Assembly (NCBI GenBank): GCA_002418835.1
Contig: DIEX01000034.1
Location: forward strand, 220,182 to 284,181
Direction of reading: 5' to 3'
DNA: 64,000 bases
DNA from: Spirochaetia bacterium UBA5763
GTDB taxonomy: Bacteria; Spirochaetota; UBA4802; UBA5550
Numbering within the stretch: the first letter of the stretch is position 1; each line of letters starts with the position of its first letter. The notes beneath the pieces are model-generated. The model had not been told where the DNA came from, did no database searches, and was given only the letters and a program-made list of their open reading frames with translations. Positions 31,136 through 40,541 of this stretch are shown piece by piece. Both the position numbers and the translations under genes were made by a program.

Positions 31136-32974
31136 ATGAACTTCTATATAGAAAGAGCACTCCATTATACTCTCGATGACGGAGATTACACCCCGTTTCT
31201 GCATTTCTGTATTGATGCTGCAGTAAACCTGATGATAAGCTTTCCTGATATCAGCCGTGATGCTGACGGAAGATTTATCCCTTTTGATGAAAGAAGGATT
31301 GATATATCTGGATCAGTTACGCAGTATAAAAAATTATTCGGGAACCGGAGTGCCGGCATCGAGGTCACTCTCTCCTGCGGAGAAGGAAAATACAGCTCTG
31401 ACGGTGATTCCGGTGACTCTATCATGGCGGAGGTGTACGGCCTTCCCGACAGAAGCAGTGTAATTGTCAAATCATTCCGTGAACCCGGTGAATCGGCATA
31501 CAACAGAACTGTTGAACTTCATCTGACAGCTCCGCAGATAAAAGCAGCAGCATTGATTGAACTCTTTAAATCCGGTTTCAGTTCCGGAGTTCCCGATGAT
31601 GAAAAAATAAGAGCAATAAAAAAAGATATATCCATGAAGCTCGGATCCGGAAACCTGCGGGGGGCTGTGGACGGGGCGCAGTATATACTTCTTCACAGGC
31701 CCGAAGACCATGAGGCTTTAATCATAATGGGTATGGCAATGGTGGAGGAGGGTGACTGGCGTGCAGGGAAAAAAAATCTTCTCAGGGCTATTGAGATTCT
31801 GCCGGAAAACCCTGAGGCATGGTATAACCTCGGGATTGCATACATGCAGGGAAGTGATAACAGCAGTGCTCTCCGCTGCTTTGAGAAGACCCTTGAATAT
31901 GATCCGCAGCATCATGCCGCTTATTACATGACCGGTGTTATTCTCGAAGAAACAGGGAAAAGTGATGAGGCTGTTGCAGCATACAGGTATGCTGTAAAGT
32001 ATTCCCCCGGTACGCATAAAGCAAGAATGAACAGCAGTATGTTTTTTATTCCTCAGGCAAAGGAGGCTCTTGAGAGGTTGGGAAGCCCCTGGCGTGGTGA
32101 TGAAGAACTTCAGGACCCTGAAGGTGTAGACATCAATGAGGATCTTGTTAACGCAGCTTCTGCCGGTGATGTAAGAAAAATAGTAAAGCTTTTGAAAGAC
32201 GGTGCTTTGCCGGATTACAGATCACATGAAATATCTATGCATGGCAGGACACCCCTTATTGCTGCTGCACTTAAGGGACAGCTCAATGCGGTTAAGTATC
32301 TTCTGGAACATGGTGCAGGTGTCGATTATCCGGACGCAAACGGCTGCACGGCCCTTGGTTCGGCAATTGAGTGGGGAGGGGAACATGATGTAATCAGGCT
32401 CCTTGTGGAGAATGGCGCTGATGTGAACGGGAATGATCCCTACGGCAGGCCGCTTATCCTTAATGAAAGAGCTCTTCGCGATCCTGTTATTCTGAATATA
32501 CTGACAGATGCTGGAATGGAGCTAAATGCTGTGGATGATGCCGGGGCTAATGGAATTTATTCGGCAGCCGCAGCGGGGAATCAGAAAACGGTAATTTTTT
32601 TTATTGAACATGGAGCTGATATAAACTGCCGCAGCCGCAGCGGCTCCACTCCTCTAATGGCTGCTGTCCATAACGGGGATCACAATATGATCAGATTTCT
32701 CCTTGCAAAAGGTTGTTCTCCACATGTACCTGACCATGAAGGTAGAACCCCTCTGATGGCTGCTGCCGAAAAAGCTGATTCAGAAGCAGTTGTAATGCTC
32801 ATCGCTGCGGGTGCTGATGTTAACACGCGGGATAACATGGGGAGAGCCGCATTGGATATAATTCTTGATTCAGGCAAAAGGGAAAATATGGATGATTATA
32901 GAAAATGCATTGATCTTCTCACTGATGCAGGGGCGGAACTGCTGCATATACAAAGAGACGTTCCGGAAAATTAA
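31136..32974 (+). CDS. TPR and ankyrin-repeat protein
   Basis: About 612 residues from ATG 31136; an upstream in-frame TTG at 31073 is possible but has no better ribosome site. The N-terminal ~190 residues are unassigned. TPR-like repeats follow (MAMVEEGDWRAGKKNLLRAI, AWYNLGIAYMQGSDNSSALRC, about 215-320). At least five ankyrin repeats come next (GRTPLIAAALKGQLNAVKYL, GCTALGSAIEWGG, GSTPLMAAVHNGDHNMIRFL, GRTPLMAAAEKAD). It is probably a cytoplasmic protein-binding scaffold; no partner is indicated by neighbours. Confidence 0.85.
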   Translation: MNFYIERALHYTLDDGDYTPFLHFCIDAAVNLMISFPDISRDADGRFIPFDERRIDISGSVTQYKKLFGNRSAGIEVTLSCGEGKYSSDGDSGDSIMAEVYGLPDRSSVIVKSFREPGESAYNRTVELHLTAPQIKAAALIELFKSGFSSGVPDDEKIRAIKKDISMKLGSGNLRGAVDGAQYILLHRPEDHEALIIMGMAMVEEGDWRAGKKNLLRAIEILPENPEAWYNLGIAYMQGSDNSSALRCFEKTLEYDPQHHAAYYMTGVILEETGKSDEAVAAYRYAVKYSPGTHKARMNSSMFFIPQAKEALERLGSPWRGDEELQDPEGVDINEDLVNAASAGDVRKIVKLLKDGALPDYRSHEISMHGRTPLIAAALKGQLNAVKYLLEHGAGVDYPDANGCTALGSAIEWGGEHDVIRLLVENGADVNGNDPYGRPLILNERALRDPVILNILTDAGMELNAVDDAGANGIYSAAAAGNQKTVIFFIEHGADINCRSRSGSTPLMAAVHNGDHNMIRFLLAKGCSPHVPDHEGRTPLMAAAEKADSEAVVMLIAAGADVNTRDNMGRAALDIILDSGKRENMDDYRKCIDLLTDAGAELLHIQRDVPEN

Positions 32975-33081
32975 TTTTACAGTTTTTTAATTAAAAAATG
33001 TCAGGATTTTTTATTGCACTTTTGCCAGCCGTTCATATTTATGATTATATTTTATATGTCTGCCGGTCATCAGGAGTTTTT

Positions 33082-33996
33082 ATGATAAAGGAATATGGAA
33101 TTATTAATGGGAAGCTTATTCCCGCGTCTGCGGGCGAGGGTGCTGTAATTATATATATTGATCCTGATGAGAAGACAAGAAAAGAACTTGTTGAGAAATA
33201 TGCAATAGATGAACATACACTCAGTTCCGCACTTGACCCTGACGAACTTGCAAGGATTGAGTTTGAACCTGAACATTATGCGATAATATTTAAAAGGCCT
33301 AAAAATTATTCAGGCGCCGAGCAGTTTCTATTTCTTGTATCATCCTTCGGTATGTTCTGGTACAGGGATAAACTATTGATTGTGATATCCGAGGATATAA
33401 ATTTTTTTGAGGGTAAGATATTCAACAGAGTAACCTCGATCGAAGATGTGGTGCTGAAAATTATGTATGCCACTATTTATCACTATCTCGGGCACCTGAA
33501 AGTAATTAATATGATATCTGATTCACTTGAACAGAAAATTAATACATCGATGCAGAATGAGTTTCTGATAAACCTCTTCAGTCTTGAGAAAAGCCTTGTC
33601 TACTACCTCAATGCCATAAATTCAAACGGAGCGCTTATAAGCAGGATGAAGCAGAATGACAGAAAAATAAGCTTCTCCCCTGAGAGCCTTGAGATTATTG
33701 ATGATATCAGGATTGAAAATGAGCAGTGTTATAAGCAGGCGGAGATTTACTCAAACATTCTTGCGGGCCTCATGGACGCCCGTGTTTCAATTGTAAGCAA
33801 CAATCTGAACATATTGATGAAGAAGCTGAATATATTCACAATTGCGATTATGGTGCCTACCTTTGTTGTAAGCGCGTTCTCAATGAACGTAAGGATACCG
33901 CTCAGCGATCACACCGAGGCTTTTTATATTATACTGGGGCTTGCTCTGCTTTCAGTCGGCGGGTTCTATTTTTTCTGGAGATACAAAAAGTGGTAG
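33082..33996 (+). CDS. corA: CorA-family divalent cation transporter
   Basis: 304 residues from ATG 33082, which has AGGAG upstream. A ~240-residue cytoplasmic domain rich in charged helices precedes two C-terminal membrane helices (ITIAIMVPTFVVSAFSMN and FYIILGLALLSVGGFYFFW) and a basic tail (RYKKW). The pore signature is SMN where the family usually has GMN, which may alter selectivity. CorA pentamers pass Mg2+, Co2+ or, in ZntB-like members, other ions. Confidence 0.87.
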   Translation: MIKEYGIINGKLIPASAGEGAVIIYIDPDEKTRKELVEKYAIDEHTLSSALDPDELARIEFEPEHYAIIFKRPKNYSGAEQFLFLVSSFGMFWYRDKLLIVISEDINFFEGKIFNRVTSIEDVVLKIMYATIYHYLGHLKVINMISDSLEQKINTSMQNEFLINLFSLEKSLVYYLNAINSNGALISRMKQNDRKISFSPESLEIIDDIRIENEQCYKQAEIYSNILAGLMDARVSIVSNNLNILMKKLNIFTIAIMVPTFVVSAFSMNVRIPLSDHTEAFYIILGLALLSVGGFYFFWRYKKW

Positions 33997-34029
33997 ATGT
34001 CCGCTGAATCCCGTGGGACAAGCGGACAT
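33997..34029. terminator. Convergent-gene hairpin without U-tract
   Basis: ATGTCCGCT (33997-34005) pairs with AGCGGACAT (34021-34029), and the loop itself holds TCCC/GGGA. It lies between the ends of corA and the convergent ferritin-like gene, so it could serve both strands. Confidence 0.55.
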
Positions 34030-34039
34030 TGAAAATGTA

Positions 34040-34510
34040 TCAGCCCCCTGCTGTCTGAGGGAACGCTGTGTTGCTGTAGAGATATTCGACCTTCTCTTTA
34101 TGCTTCATCTCTTCATTGGCCATCTTCATGAGTACATCCTTTACTTCTCCCGCAGGCTGCGCGTCAGAAAGGCTTTTGTAGAAATTATAGGAATTTAATT
34201 CCTTATGTGCTGCTACAAGGTAAACATCCTTTGTATCAACATCTTTTTTGATGTCAGGAATGTCGAGATGCTCCGCTATCTTGTAATCAACAACTGTACT
34301 CATGCCGAGAGCCGCGCTTCCGAATTTTCCGCTTTTGTACGCAACAAGGAATTCCTTGTGTTTTACTTCTTCATTCGCAAGAAATTTCAGAGTGTCTTTA
34401 ATCTGCGCGTCTGTCATTTTGTTATAAAGATCCATGTAGAAGTTGTAAGCTTCCTCTTCTTTGCTGATTGCTACATCAAGCAGCAGTTCAAGAGTTTTAT
34501 CACCGGCCAT
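34040..34510 (-). CDS. Ferritin-like (rubrerythrin-type) diiron protein
   Basis: 156 residues from the ATG at 34510 behind AGGAGG; a longer frame from 34561 lacks such a site. Two helix pairs each carry Glu and ExxH ligands: EEEAYNFYMDL with NEEVKHKEF, and HKELNSYNFYKSL with NEEMKHKEK. This is the four-helix diiron pattern of the rubrerythrin/ferritin-like family. No rubredoxin Cys domain is attached. The likely role is peroxide or iron handling in an anaerobe. Confidence 0.85.
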   Translation of the reverse strand: MAGDKTLELLLDVAISKEEEAYNFYMDLYNKMTDAQIKDTLKFLANEEVKHKEFLVAYKSGKFGSAALGMSTVVDYKIAEHLDIPDIKKDVDTKDVYLVAAHKELNSYNFYKSLSDAQPAGEVKDVLMKMANEEMKHKEKVEYLYSNTAFPQTAGG

Positions 34511-34747
34511 TATATTCCTCCTGTTAAATAAATACCCGCCCTGTAGGTACGGGGAAAACACTTGAATGTATAGTATTTAAGAATATGTTAAAAGTCAAGG
34601 TTTTTGTTCAGGAAAGGTTAAAGATAATTATTCAATGTCTGTACTGTATTAACTTCATGTTAAATAAAGCATGATTCAGGTAATTTCTATTTGCCTCTAA
34701 CTGCCGGACAAAGTTATTTTAAATATTCTTTCACCGGGAGGTTTATG

Positions 34748-35455
34748 ATGAAAAGAATTCAGGTTATTCAGCATGTCCCTTTTGAAACTCCGGGCTGCAT
34801 AATTCACTGGGCAGAGGACATGGGTTACACTGTTGCAGCAGCACATCTTTACCGGGGAGATAAACTTCCTGAAATATCTGACTTTGATCTTCTTGTGGTA
34901 ATGGGCGGGCCCATGTCTGTTCATGATACAGCCATACATCCCTGGCTGAAGGACGAGAAAAAATTTATTCATGCATCTGTTTCGTCAGGAAAAAATGTTG
35001 TGGGTATATGCTTAGGGGCGCAGCTTATTGCTGAGGTTCTGGGGAGCCGGGTGAGGAGTAACGGTGAAAGGGAGATAGGGTGGCACAGGATATTCAGATC
35101 AGACGAAAGTTCGGGAGCAGGGATCTTTGATGTGATACCTGACGGCTCGGAGGTGTTTCACTGGCACGGTGAGACTTTTGATATACCTCATGGTGCTGTG
35201 CACGGATTCTCCTCCGACTGCTGCCGTAACCAGGCTTTTCTTTTTGACAAAAGGGTTCTTGGACTGCAGTTTCACCTTGAGGTTACACCTCATCTGCTTC
35301 ATGAAATGATAGATAACTGTCGTGGTGAACTTCTCCCCTCTGAATATGTTCAGGAGGAGGAGCTCATAATCTCCGGAATGAAACATATAAGGGAGAATAA
35401 CAGTGTGATGTATGCTTTGCTGGATAAACTGGATTCTGCAGACATACATTCATAG
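34748..35455 (+). CDS. Class I glutamine amidotransferase (GMP-synthase-like)
   Basis: 235 residues from ATG 34748 (GGGAGG six bases upstream). The GATase triad is visible: nucleophile elbow VGICLGAQLIAE, and QFHLEVT with its His-x-Glu. It starts RIQVIQHVPFETPG, as in stand-alone GATase-1 proteins annotated as GMP synthase-related or glutamine amidotransferase-like. No synthetase domain is attached. The substrate is unknown; relatives hydrolyse gamma-glutamyl compounds. Confidence 0.85.
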   Translation: MKRIQVIQHVPFETPGCIIHWAEDMGYTVAAAHLYRGDKLPEISDFDLLVVMGGPMSVHDTAIHPWLKDEKKFIHASVSSGKNVVGICLGAQLIAEVLGSRVRSNGEREIGWHRIFRSDESSGAGIFDVIPDGSEVFHWHGETFDIPHGAVHGFSSDCCRNQAFLFDKRVLGLQFHLEVTPHLLHEMIDNCRGELLPSEYVQEEELIISGMKHIRENNSVMYALLDKLDSADIHS

Positions 35456-35457
35456 CC

Positions 35458-35486
35458 GCAGTCCCTGAACTGACGGCCGGGACTGC
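35458..35486. terminator. Convergent-gene hairpin without U-tract
   Basis: GCAGTCCC and GGGACTGC form a perfect 8-bp stem three bases after the amidotransferase stop and before the convergent glutaredoxin-like gene. Confidence 0.5.
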
Positions 35487-35498
35487 ATGTGCACAGGA

Positions 35499-36221
35499 TT
35501 ATTCAGGTGTTGTCTCAATTATCAGTGTTTTAATATCCTCAATTGATGCTTTCATAATAAACTCACCGCGTATCTCTGCAACAGGGAAATATATTGTGTT
35601 TCCGTAACCGCTGTCCGCAAGCCGTGAGCTGAGATCAAAGAAAGCGGCGTTCCCCATAAGGTTAAGCTCCTTCAGTGTGAATGGGATTTTCTCTGATTTA
35701 ATCTTCGCGATAAGTTTTCTGCTTTCCGGGGAACCCTCAGTATATAAAATTACGTCCGCTGCATTCAGGGAAGGCTTAACTGAGTCAAATTTTACGGTGA
35801 GAGATTTTTTCCTCTCCGGCCTCCATAACGGGCTTTTTATTTTCCGCTCTTCACTTTTTGTCACTTTCTCTCCGCGCAGGGCTTTTTGAATATCTTCCAT
35901 AGACGGCCTTATCAGCATCTGCCCTTTAATGTCAAGCACCGGGAATCTTGCTGTTCCCGCGCCGGAGAGTTTCCTGTACATCTCCTCCTGGTATGTGCCG
36001 TAAAGTTCAACATCACGATATGTATATGGAATACTGGCGGATTCAAGCCATCCCCGGGTTTCACGGCAGTATCCGCATTTTTCATTTCCATAAAGAATAA
36101 TGTCCGTAGGTTTATCCTGCGCCTGAAGAGATACATTCATGACGCTATAATCACCACAAAGCAGAATCAAGCAGATAAAAATAAAGGCTGTGGTTTTAAT
36201 CAGGTTTATTCCGTATTTCAT
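35499..36221 (-). CDS. Exported protein with two glutaredoxin-like domains
   Basis: 240 residues from ATG 36221 (GGGGAG upstream). A signal peptide (KTTAFIFICLILLCG) precedes glutaredoxin domain 1 with CGYC (IILYGNEKCGYCRETRGWL) and TARFPVLDIKG. A basic linker follows. Domain 2 (ADVILYTEGSPESRKLI) lacks both cysteines but keeps the fold and a TIYFPVAEIRG motif. The active domain is probably in the periplasm, the second being structural or for binding. No partner is evident nearby. Confidence 0.8.
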   Translation of the reverse strand: MKYGINLIKTTAFIFICLILLCGDYSVMNVSLQAQDKPTDIILYGNEKCGYCRETRGWLESASIPYTYRDVELYGTYQEEMYRKLSGAGTARFPVLDIKGQMLIRPSMEDIQKALRGEKVTKSEERKIKSPLWRPERKKSLTVKFDSVKPSLNAADVILYTEGSPESRKLIAKIKSEKIPFTLKELNLMGNAAFFDLSSRLADSGYGNTIYFPVAEIRGEFIMKASIEDIKTLIIETTPE

Positions 36222-36406
36222 TTGTCTCCCCGGATTCAATAATAACTATATTATAAGATATATAGGTTTTCCTGTCAAATAAAAGCTTCTGCATATTACA
36301 TGAGCTCTTGATTAAAATTTTATTTTTTGTAAATTGTAATTAACATGATTTTTAAGCTGACAGGTACATTGAATAAAGCCTGCTGATATTAGCGGAGCGT
36401 ATTGAA

Positions 36407-37483
36407 ATGATTAATAAACAATCAATTATCATAATCCTTACAGCAGTTATATTGCTTTCCCCCGGATGCTCCTGCGGAAAAAAGACAAAGATTGCATTAA
36501 TGACAAAGCTTGAATCCGGTTCTGTTGTGGGCGTCAGTGAAGTGAATTCTGCGAAGATGTTTCTTGAGGAGAAGGGTGTTGAGAATATAGAAATAGTTCC
36601 CTTTGATGATGCATGGGAGCCTGAAAAAACAGTCAAGGCTTACGAAGAGATAAAGAAGAGCGGCATAAACATAATTATAACCAGTCACACCTCATCATGC
36701 GCTGTTGCAATCAGTGAAGCTGTAAACAGGGACAGGGTGCTGATGCTTGTAACAGGGGCTACCACGGATATTCTTTCTGATAAAGATGACTTTATATTAC
36801 GTAATGTTCATGATGTGAGGCAGGAACAGAAACTGATTGCGCAGTACATGAAGTCCCGTGGTTTCTCTTCACTTCTTATTGTCAGGGATATTGAAAATGC
36901 CGCATATACAGAACCTGCTCTCCATTATTTCAGCCGGTATTACAACGGTAAAAAAATAAAGACTATAGATATAAATATTTCGCAGTTTAATGCTGAAGCG
37001 CTGGAGAAGAGGGTGAGAGGGGTAAGTTTTGACGGACTCTATATTCTGATAGGAGGCCATAAAGCTGCGGCCGGATCAGTTGCACAGTTAATAAGAACCA
37101 TCAGGCCCTTTGTTCCTGTTATATACACTCCCTGGATGAAAACTCCTGCCATTGTTGAAACTGCGGGTGCTTCTATTTGCGACAGTATTTTTCCGTCAAT
37201 CTATCCGGAGAGAGCTCTGCACAGCAATGTTGATTCATACCTAAGGAGATACAGGGAGAGATATAAAGAACCTCCCACATTTATCAGTCTTAATGTTTAT
37301 TCAGCCATGCAGATCCTTAAAGAGGCCATTGACGCAGGGCATAATGATCCCGGTTCAATAAAAAGTTTTATTCTGAGGGAGGGAACTATTCAGACAGACT
37401 TCGGCCCGGTTATGTTCAACAGATACGGTGATACTGAATCGCCTCTCTATTTTATCACAGATATCAGGCAGGAATTCAGATAA
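36407..37483 (+). CDS. Periplasmic-binding-protein-like lipoprotein (sensor partner)
   Basis: 358 residues. A lipoprotein signal (IIIILTAVILLSPGCSCG) is followed by a type I periplasmic binding fold similar to branched-chain amino-acid receptors (VGVSEVNSAKMFLEE, IIITSHTSSCAVAISEAVN, GDTESPLYFITDI). No ABC permease is nearby. Its stop overlaps the start of the hybrid kinase (TAATG), so it probably presents a ligand to that kinase's extracellular domain instead of feeding a transporter. Confidence 0.82.
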   Translation: MINKQSIIIILTAVILLSPGCSCGKKTKIALMTKLESGSVVGVSEVNSAKMFLEEKGVENIEIVPFDDAWEPEKTVKAYEEIKKSGINIIITSHTSSCAVAISEAVNRDRVLMLVTGATTDILSDKDDFILRNVHDVRQEQKLIAQYMKSRGFSSLLIVRDIENAAYTEPALHYFSRYYNGKKIKTIDINISQFNAEALEKRVRGVSFDGLYILIGGHKAAAGSVAQLIRTIRPFVPVIYTPWMKTPAIVETAGASICDSIFPSIYPERALHSNVDSYLRRYRERYKEPPTFISLNVYSAMQILKEAIDAGHNDPGSIKSFILREGTIQTDFGPVMFNRYGDTESPLYFITDIRQEFR

Positions 37484-40026
37484 TGAAATCAGCAAGGACT
37501 ATTCTGCTTTTATCCGAAACGTTAACATTTATGCTGATGATGTTTTTGATTCTGTTTATTCTCTACTTTATGCAGATGCATATAAAATCCGGCTATATTA
37601 ATATGCAGAAGCAGGATATCAGTAAAGTCGATATTATCATAAAATCCTTTATAGATAAAAAACACTCCACCTTTAATAAAATTATTAAACCGGATGGGGC
37701 CAGGAGAGCTGCCGGATTCATGGAGGGATTTTCTGACCTTTACTATCTTGACGGGAACCTGGAAGTTACTTCAGTTTTAAAGAAGAGTGCAGGGAGCACA
37801 ATCTTCAGGGGATATGATTTCAGTACAAGTAAACCTGCCATTTTTTTTAGAACAGTAAAATCAGCGGAGCCTGTTAATTCAGGTATTATCATATCATCTG
37901 AATCCGAGTCCCCCGGGCTTTATCTGGCAGCAAAAGCCGGAAGCGGTCTTATCGTGGCCCGCGTTGATATTGAACAGCTTAAAGACACGCTTAAATGGTT
38001 TGGAGAATTCAGCAGCAATATTCTTCTGCTGGCAACCAGTGACGGTTATGTGCTTTCAAAAACTTCTGATATGATAAATCTTCAGATTCTTCCTGAGGGT
38101 GATTTTGCGGAGATAGATCTTGATGAGAAATACATGATGAGCAAGGGGCGCAGCGAAGCTGTTGAATGTGATATTGCTGTATTTACACCGCTTTCATCTG
38201 TGTATAGTCTTGTTGACTCCACGATGATTTATTACCCGCTTTTTATTCTGATAATTTTTACAGTACTTTTCCTGAGAACATTTTTTGTGATGAAATTTTT
38301 TATTAAACCGGTTGAGAGTTTTATCTCTATCCTCACCGGATGGATTCCGGGGAGCTGTATTATGCCGGTAAAAGGATTTCTCTACAGGATTAAGGAGATA
38401 TCAATTCTTTTTGACACATTCAAAGACAAGAGTGAACAGATTGCTTCCGGAATCAATGAGCTTAAAGTGAAGGAAAAAGAGATGCAGGGGATGAAAAATT
38501 ATCTGAAGAGCATCATTGATTCAATGCCTTCGATCATTATATCTACAGATCACGATTGTCTGATTACTGAGTGGAATTCCGCTGCCGAACGTTTTACGGG
38601 TGTCTCTGCTGAAAAAGCTGAGGGTAAAAATCTTTTCAACGTGTTCCCGGAACTTGAAATAGTTGAGTGGAGTTTTAATGAAACAAGGCGAACCGGTCGC
38701 GCCTGCGAGGTGAAAAAAAGTTTTAACATAAACGGAATTGTAACAGACATGAATATATATATCTTTCCCCATTCAGCATCCGGAGATGAGGGAATTGTCG
38801 TGAGGCTTGATGATATAACACTTTTTGAAAAAGCTGAAAGCAGCCTAAGACAGGCGCAGAAAATGGAGGTGATCGGTACACTGGCCGGCGGGCTGGCGCA
38901 TGATTTCAATAATATTCTTGCCGGTATACAGGGTTCTGTTTCGATACTTAAACTGAAAACTGACGGAAACGATGACCTCAATAAGCTCAGGCCAGTATAT
39001 GAAAAGTATTTCGGTTACCTTGAACAGTCCGCAGAGAGATCGGCTGATATTATAGCCCGGCTCCTTACTCTATCAAGAAAACATGAAAGCGTTCACTTGA
39101 AAGTTGATCTTAATGAGGTACTTAATATTGTGGAGGGAATATGCCGCAGCAGTTTCGATAAATCTGTAGAAATCCTGGTAAAACCCTTTGGTATGGAAGC
39201 TCTTGTCAGGGGTGACAGCACTCAGCTTGAACAGGCTTTACTTAATCTCTGCGTAAATGGTGCGCATTCAATGACGATAATGCGCGAAGATAATGAACAT
39301 AAAGGGGGGACACTCTCTATAACGATGGGGAGAACATACCCTGATCAGTATTTCCTGAAGACTCACCCTGAATCTTCGGCTGAGTATGAATACTGGAGTA
39401 TATCTGTCAGGGACACAGGTGTGGGTATGACACGGGAGGTTCTTGCCGGGATGTATGATCCCTTTTTTACCACCAAGGGGAGAAAGGGGGGCTCGGGACT
39501 TGGCCTTACAATGGTCTATAATATTATACAGCAGCATGGCGGCTTTATAGATGTATATACTGAAAAAGGTGAGGGTTCGGAGTTTATAGTATATATCCCG
39601 GTGTTGCAGGGTGATTCAGAATCAGCGGTGAGTGAAACAGCGGGCGCAATCCGGAAAGGCACAGGTGTAATACTTGTTATTGATGATGAAGAGGTTATCA
39701 GGAAGGTGTCACAGGAACTTCTTTCAATATGCGGATTTAATGTCATTACAGCAGAGGATGGTTATTCCGGAGTGAATCTCTTCCGGGAAAGAGCGGAAGA
39801 GATAAAGCTTGTTATGCTTGATGTTATAATGCCCGGGATGTCCGGGCTGGAAACATACAGCGAACTCAGGGCTATAAAGAGCGATGTTAAAGTTCTTCTT
39901 ACTTCAGGTTTCAGAAATGAAGAGAAGATTCAGGAGGGCCTGGAACAGGGGATAAACGGTTTTATCCAGAAACCTTTTACCATGACAAGGCTTTCTGACG
40001 CTGTATTTAAGATAATCGGTAATTGA
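37483..40026 (+). CDS. Hybrid sensor histidine kinase with PAS and receiver domains
   Basis: 847 residues. Order: membrane helix (about 10-30), extracytoplasmic domain to about 245, second helix (about 248-272), PAS domain (about 345-460, SIIDSMPSIIISTDHDCLI), HisKA with HDFNNILAGI (His about 470), HATPase with DTGVGM and GGSGLGLTMV, and C-terminal receiver with VIDDEEV, VMLDVIMPG and IQKPFT. Translationally coupled to the preceding binding lipoprotein. Output partner not encoded nearby. Confidence 0.9.
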   Translation: MKSARTILLLSETLTFMLMMFLILFILYFMQMHIKSGYINMQKQDISKVDIIIKSFIDKKHSTFNKIIKPDGARRAAGFMEGFSDLYYLDGNLEVTSVLKKSAGSTIFRGYDFSTSKPAIFFRTVKSAEPVNSGIIISSESESPGLYLAAKAGSGLIVARVDIEQLKDTLKWFGEFSSNILLLATSDGYVLSKTSDMINLQILPEGDFAEIDLDEKYMMSKGRSEAVECDIAVFTPLSSVYSLVDSTMIYYPLFILIIFTVLFLRTFFVMKFFIKPVESFISILTGWIPGSCIMPVKGFLYRIKEISILFDTFKDKSEQIASGINELKVKEKEMQGMKNYLKSIIDSMPSIIISTDHDCLITEWNSAAERFTGVSAEKAEGKNLFNVFPELEIVEWSFNETRRTGRACEVKKSFNINGIVTDMNIYIFPHSASGDEGIVVRLDDITLFEKAESSLRQAQKMEVIGTLAGGLAHDFNNILAGIQGSVSILKLKTDGNDDLNKLRPVYEKYFGYLEQSAERSADIIARLLTLSRKHESVHLKVDLNEVLNIVEGICRSSFDKSVEILVKPFGMEALVRGDSTQLEQALLNLCVNGAHSMTIMREDNEHKGGTLSITMGRTYPDQYFLKTHPESSAEYEYWSISVRDTGVGMTREVLAGMYDPFFTTKGRKGGSGLGLTMVYNIIQQHGGFIDVYTEKGEGSEFIVYIPVLQGDSESAVSETAGAIRKGTGVILVIDDEEVIRKVSQELLSICGFNVITAEDGYSGVNLFRERAEEIKLVMLDVIMPGMSGLETYSELRAIKSDVKVLLTSGFRNEEKIQEGLEQGINGFIQKPFTMTRLSDAVFKIIGN

Positions 40027-40080
40027 CGGGGTTATTTTAACTGGTGATGAAGAAGAACAGAACAGCATAACTGATTTAAA

Positions 40081-40122
40081 TAGATAAAAAAAGCCCGAAC
40101 GTTAATTCGGGCTCTTTATCTA
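40081..40122 (-). terminator. Terminator after the cold-shock gene
   Basis: AGCCCGAA and TTCGGGCT form a strong stem. On the minus strand it is followed by TTTTTTTATC; outer bases TAGATAAA/TTTATCTA extend the palindrome. It lies 17 bases after the stop of the cold-shock gene and could also end the hybrid-kinase transcript on the plus strand. Confidence 0.85.
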
Positions 40123-40138
40123 ACGAATATAGATAAGT

Positions 40139-40339
40139 TTATATCAAAGTGACCTCTACGGCTCTTGGTCCTCTGTCTGTCTTTTCAATATTAAACTCAA
40201 CCTGTGCGCCTTCTTTGAGAGTCCTGAAACCCTCACCTATTATGCTTGAGTGGTGAACGAAGTAATCTTTTCCGTCTGTAGCGGAAATAAAACCGTAACC
40301 TTTCTGGTCGTTAAACCATTTAACTGTACCCTGAGACAT
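40139..40339 (-). CDS. Cold shock protein, CspA family
   Basis: 66 residues, the usual length. It has both RNA-binding motifs, KWFNDQKGYGFI (RNP1) and DYFVHHSSI (RNP2), and ends GPRAVEVTLI. It is a single-strand nucleic-acid chaperone. About 200 bases of leader before the next gene may form a temperature-sensitive 5' UTR, as is usual for csp genes. Confidence 0.96.
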   Translation of the reverse strand: MSQGTVKWFNDQKGYGFISATDGKDYFVHHSSIIGEGFRTLKEGAQVEFNIEKTDRGPRAVEVTLI

Positions 40340-40541
40340 GATTAAGCTCCTGAGATTTTGTTAAGGGTTACCCCTTAGGACATGGTGCAAAAAAAACTGT
40401 TCCGCTGATTACCTGGAAGTGACGAGGTAAGAAACAAGAAGAATTTAATGAACCTGAACATCCATACGCCCTTTATACAATTTCAAAAAAAAAAGTCAAT
40501 CTTTAAATGGGATTTTAATCTGAATTAAATTTTTTTACTGT

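Noticed and set aside
40340..40541. Separate gene in the leader of the cold-shock gene
   Set aside because: No frame of useful length is present; the stretch fits the long 5' UTR typical of csp genes.
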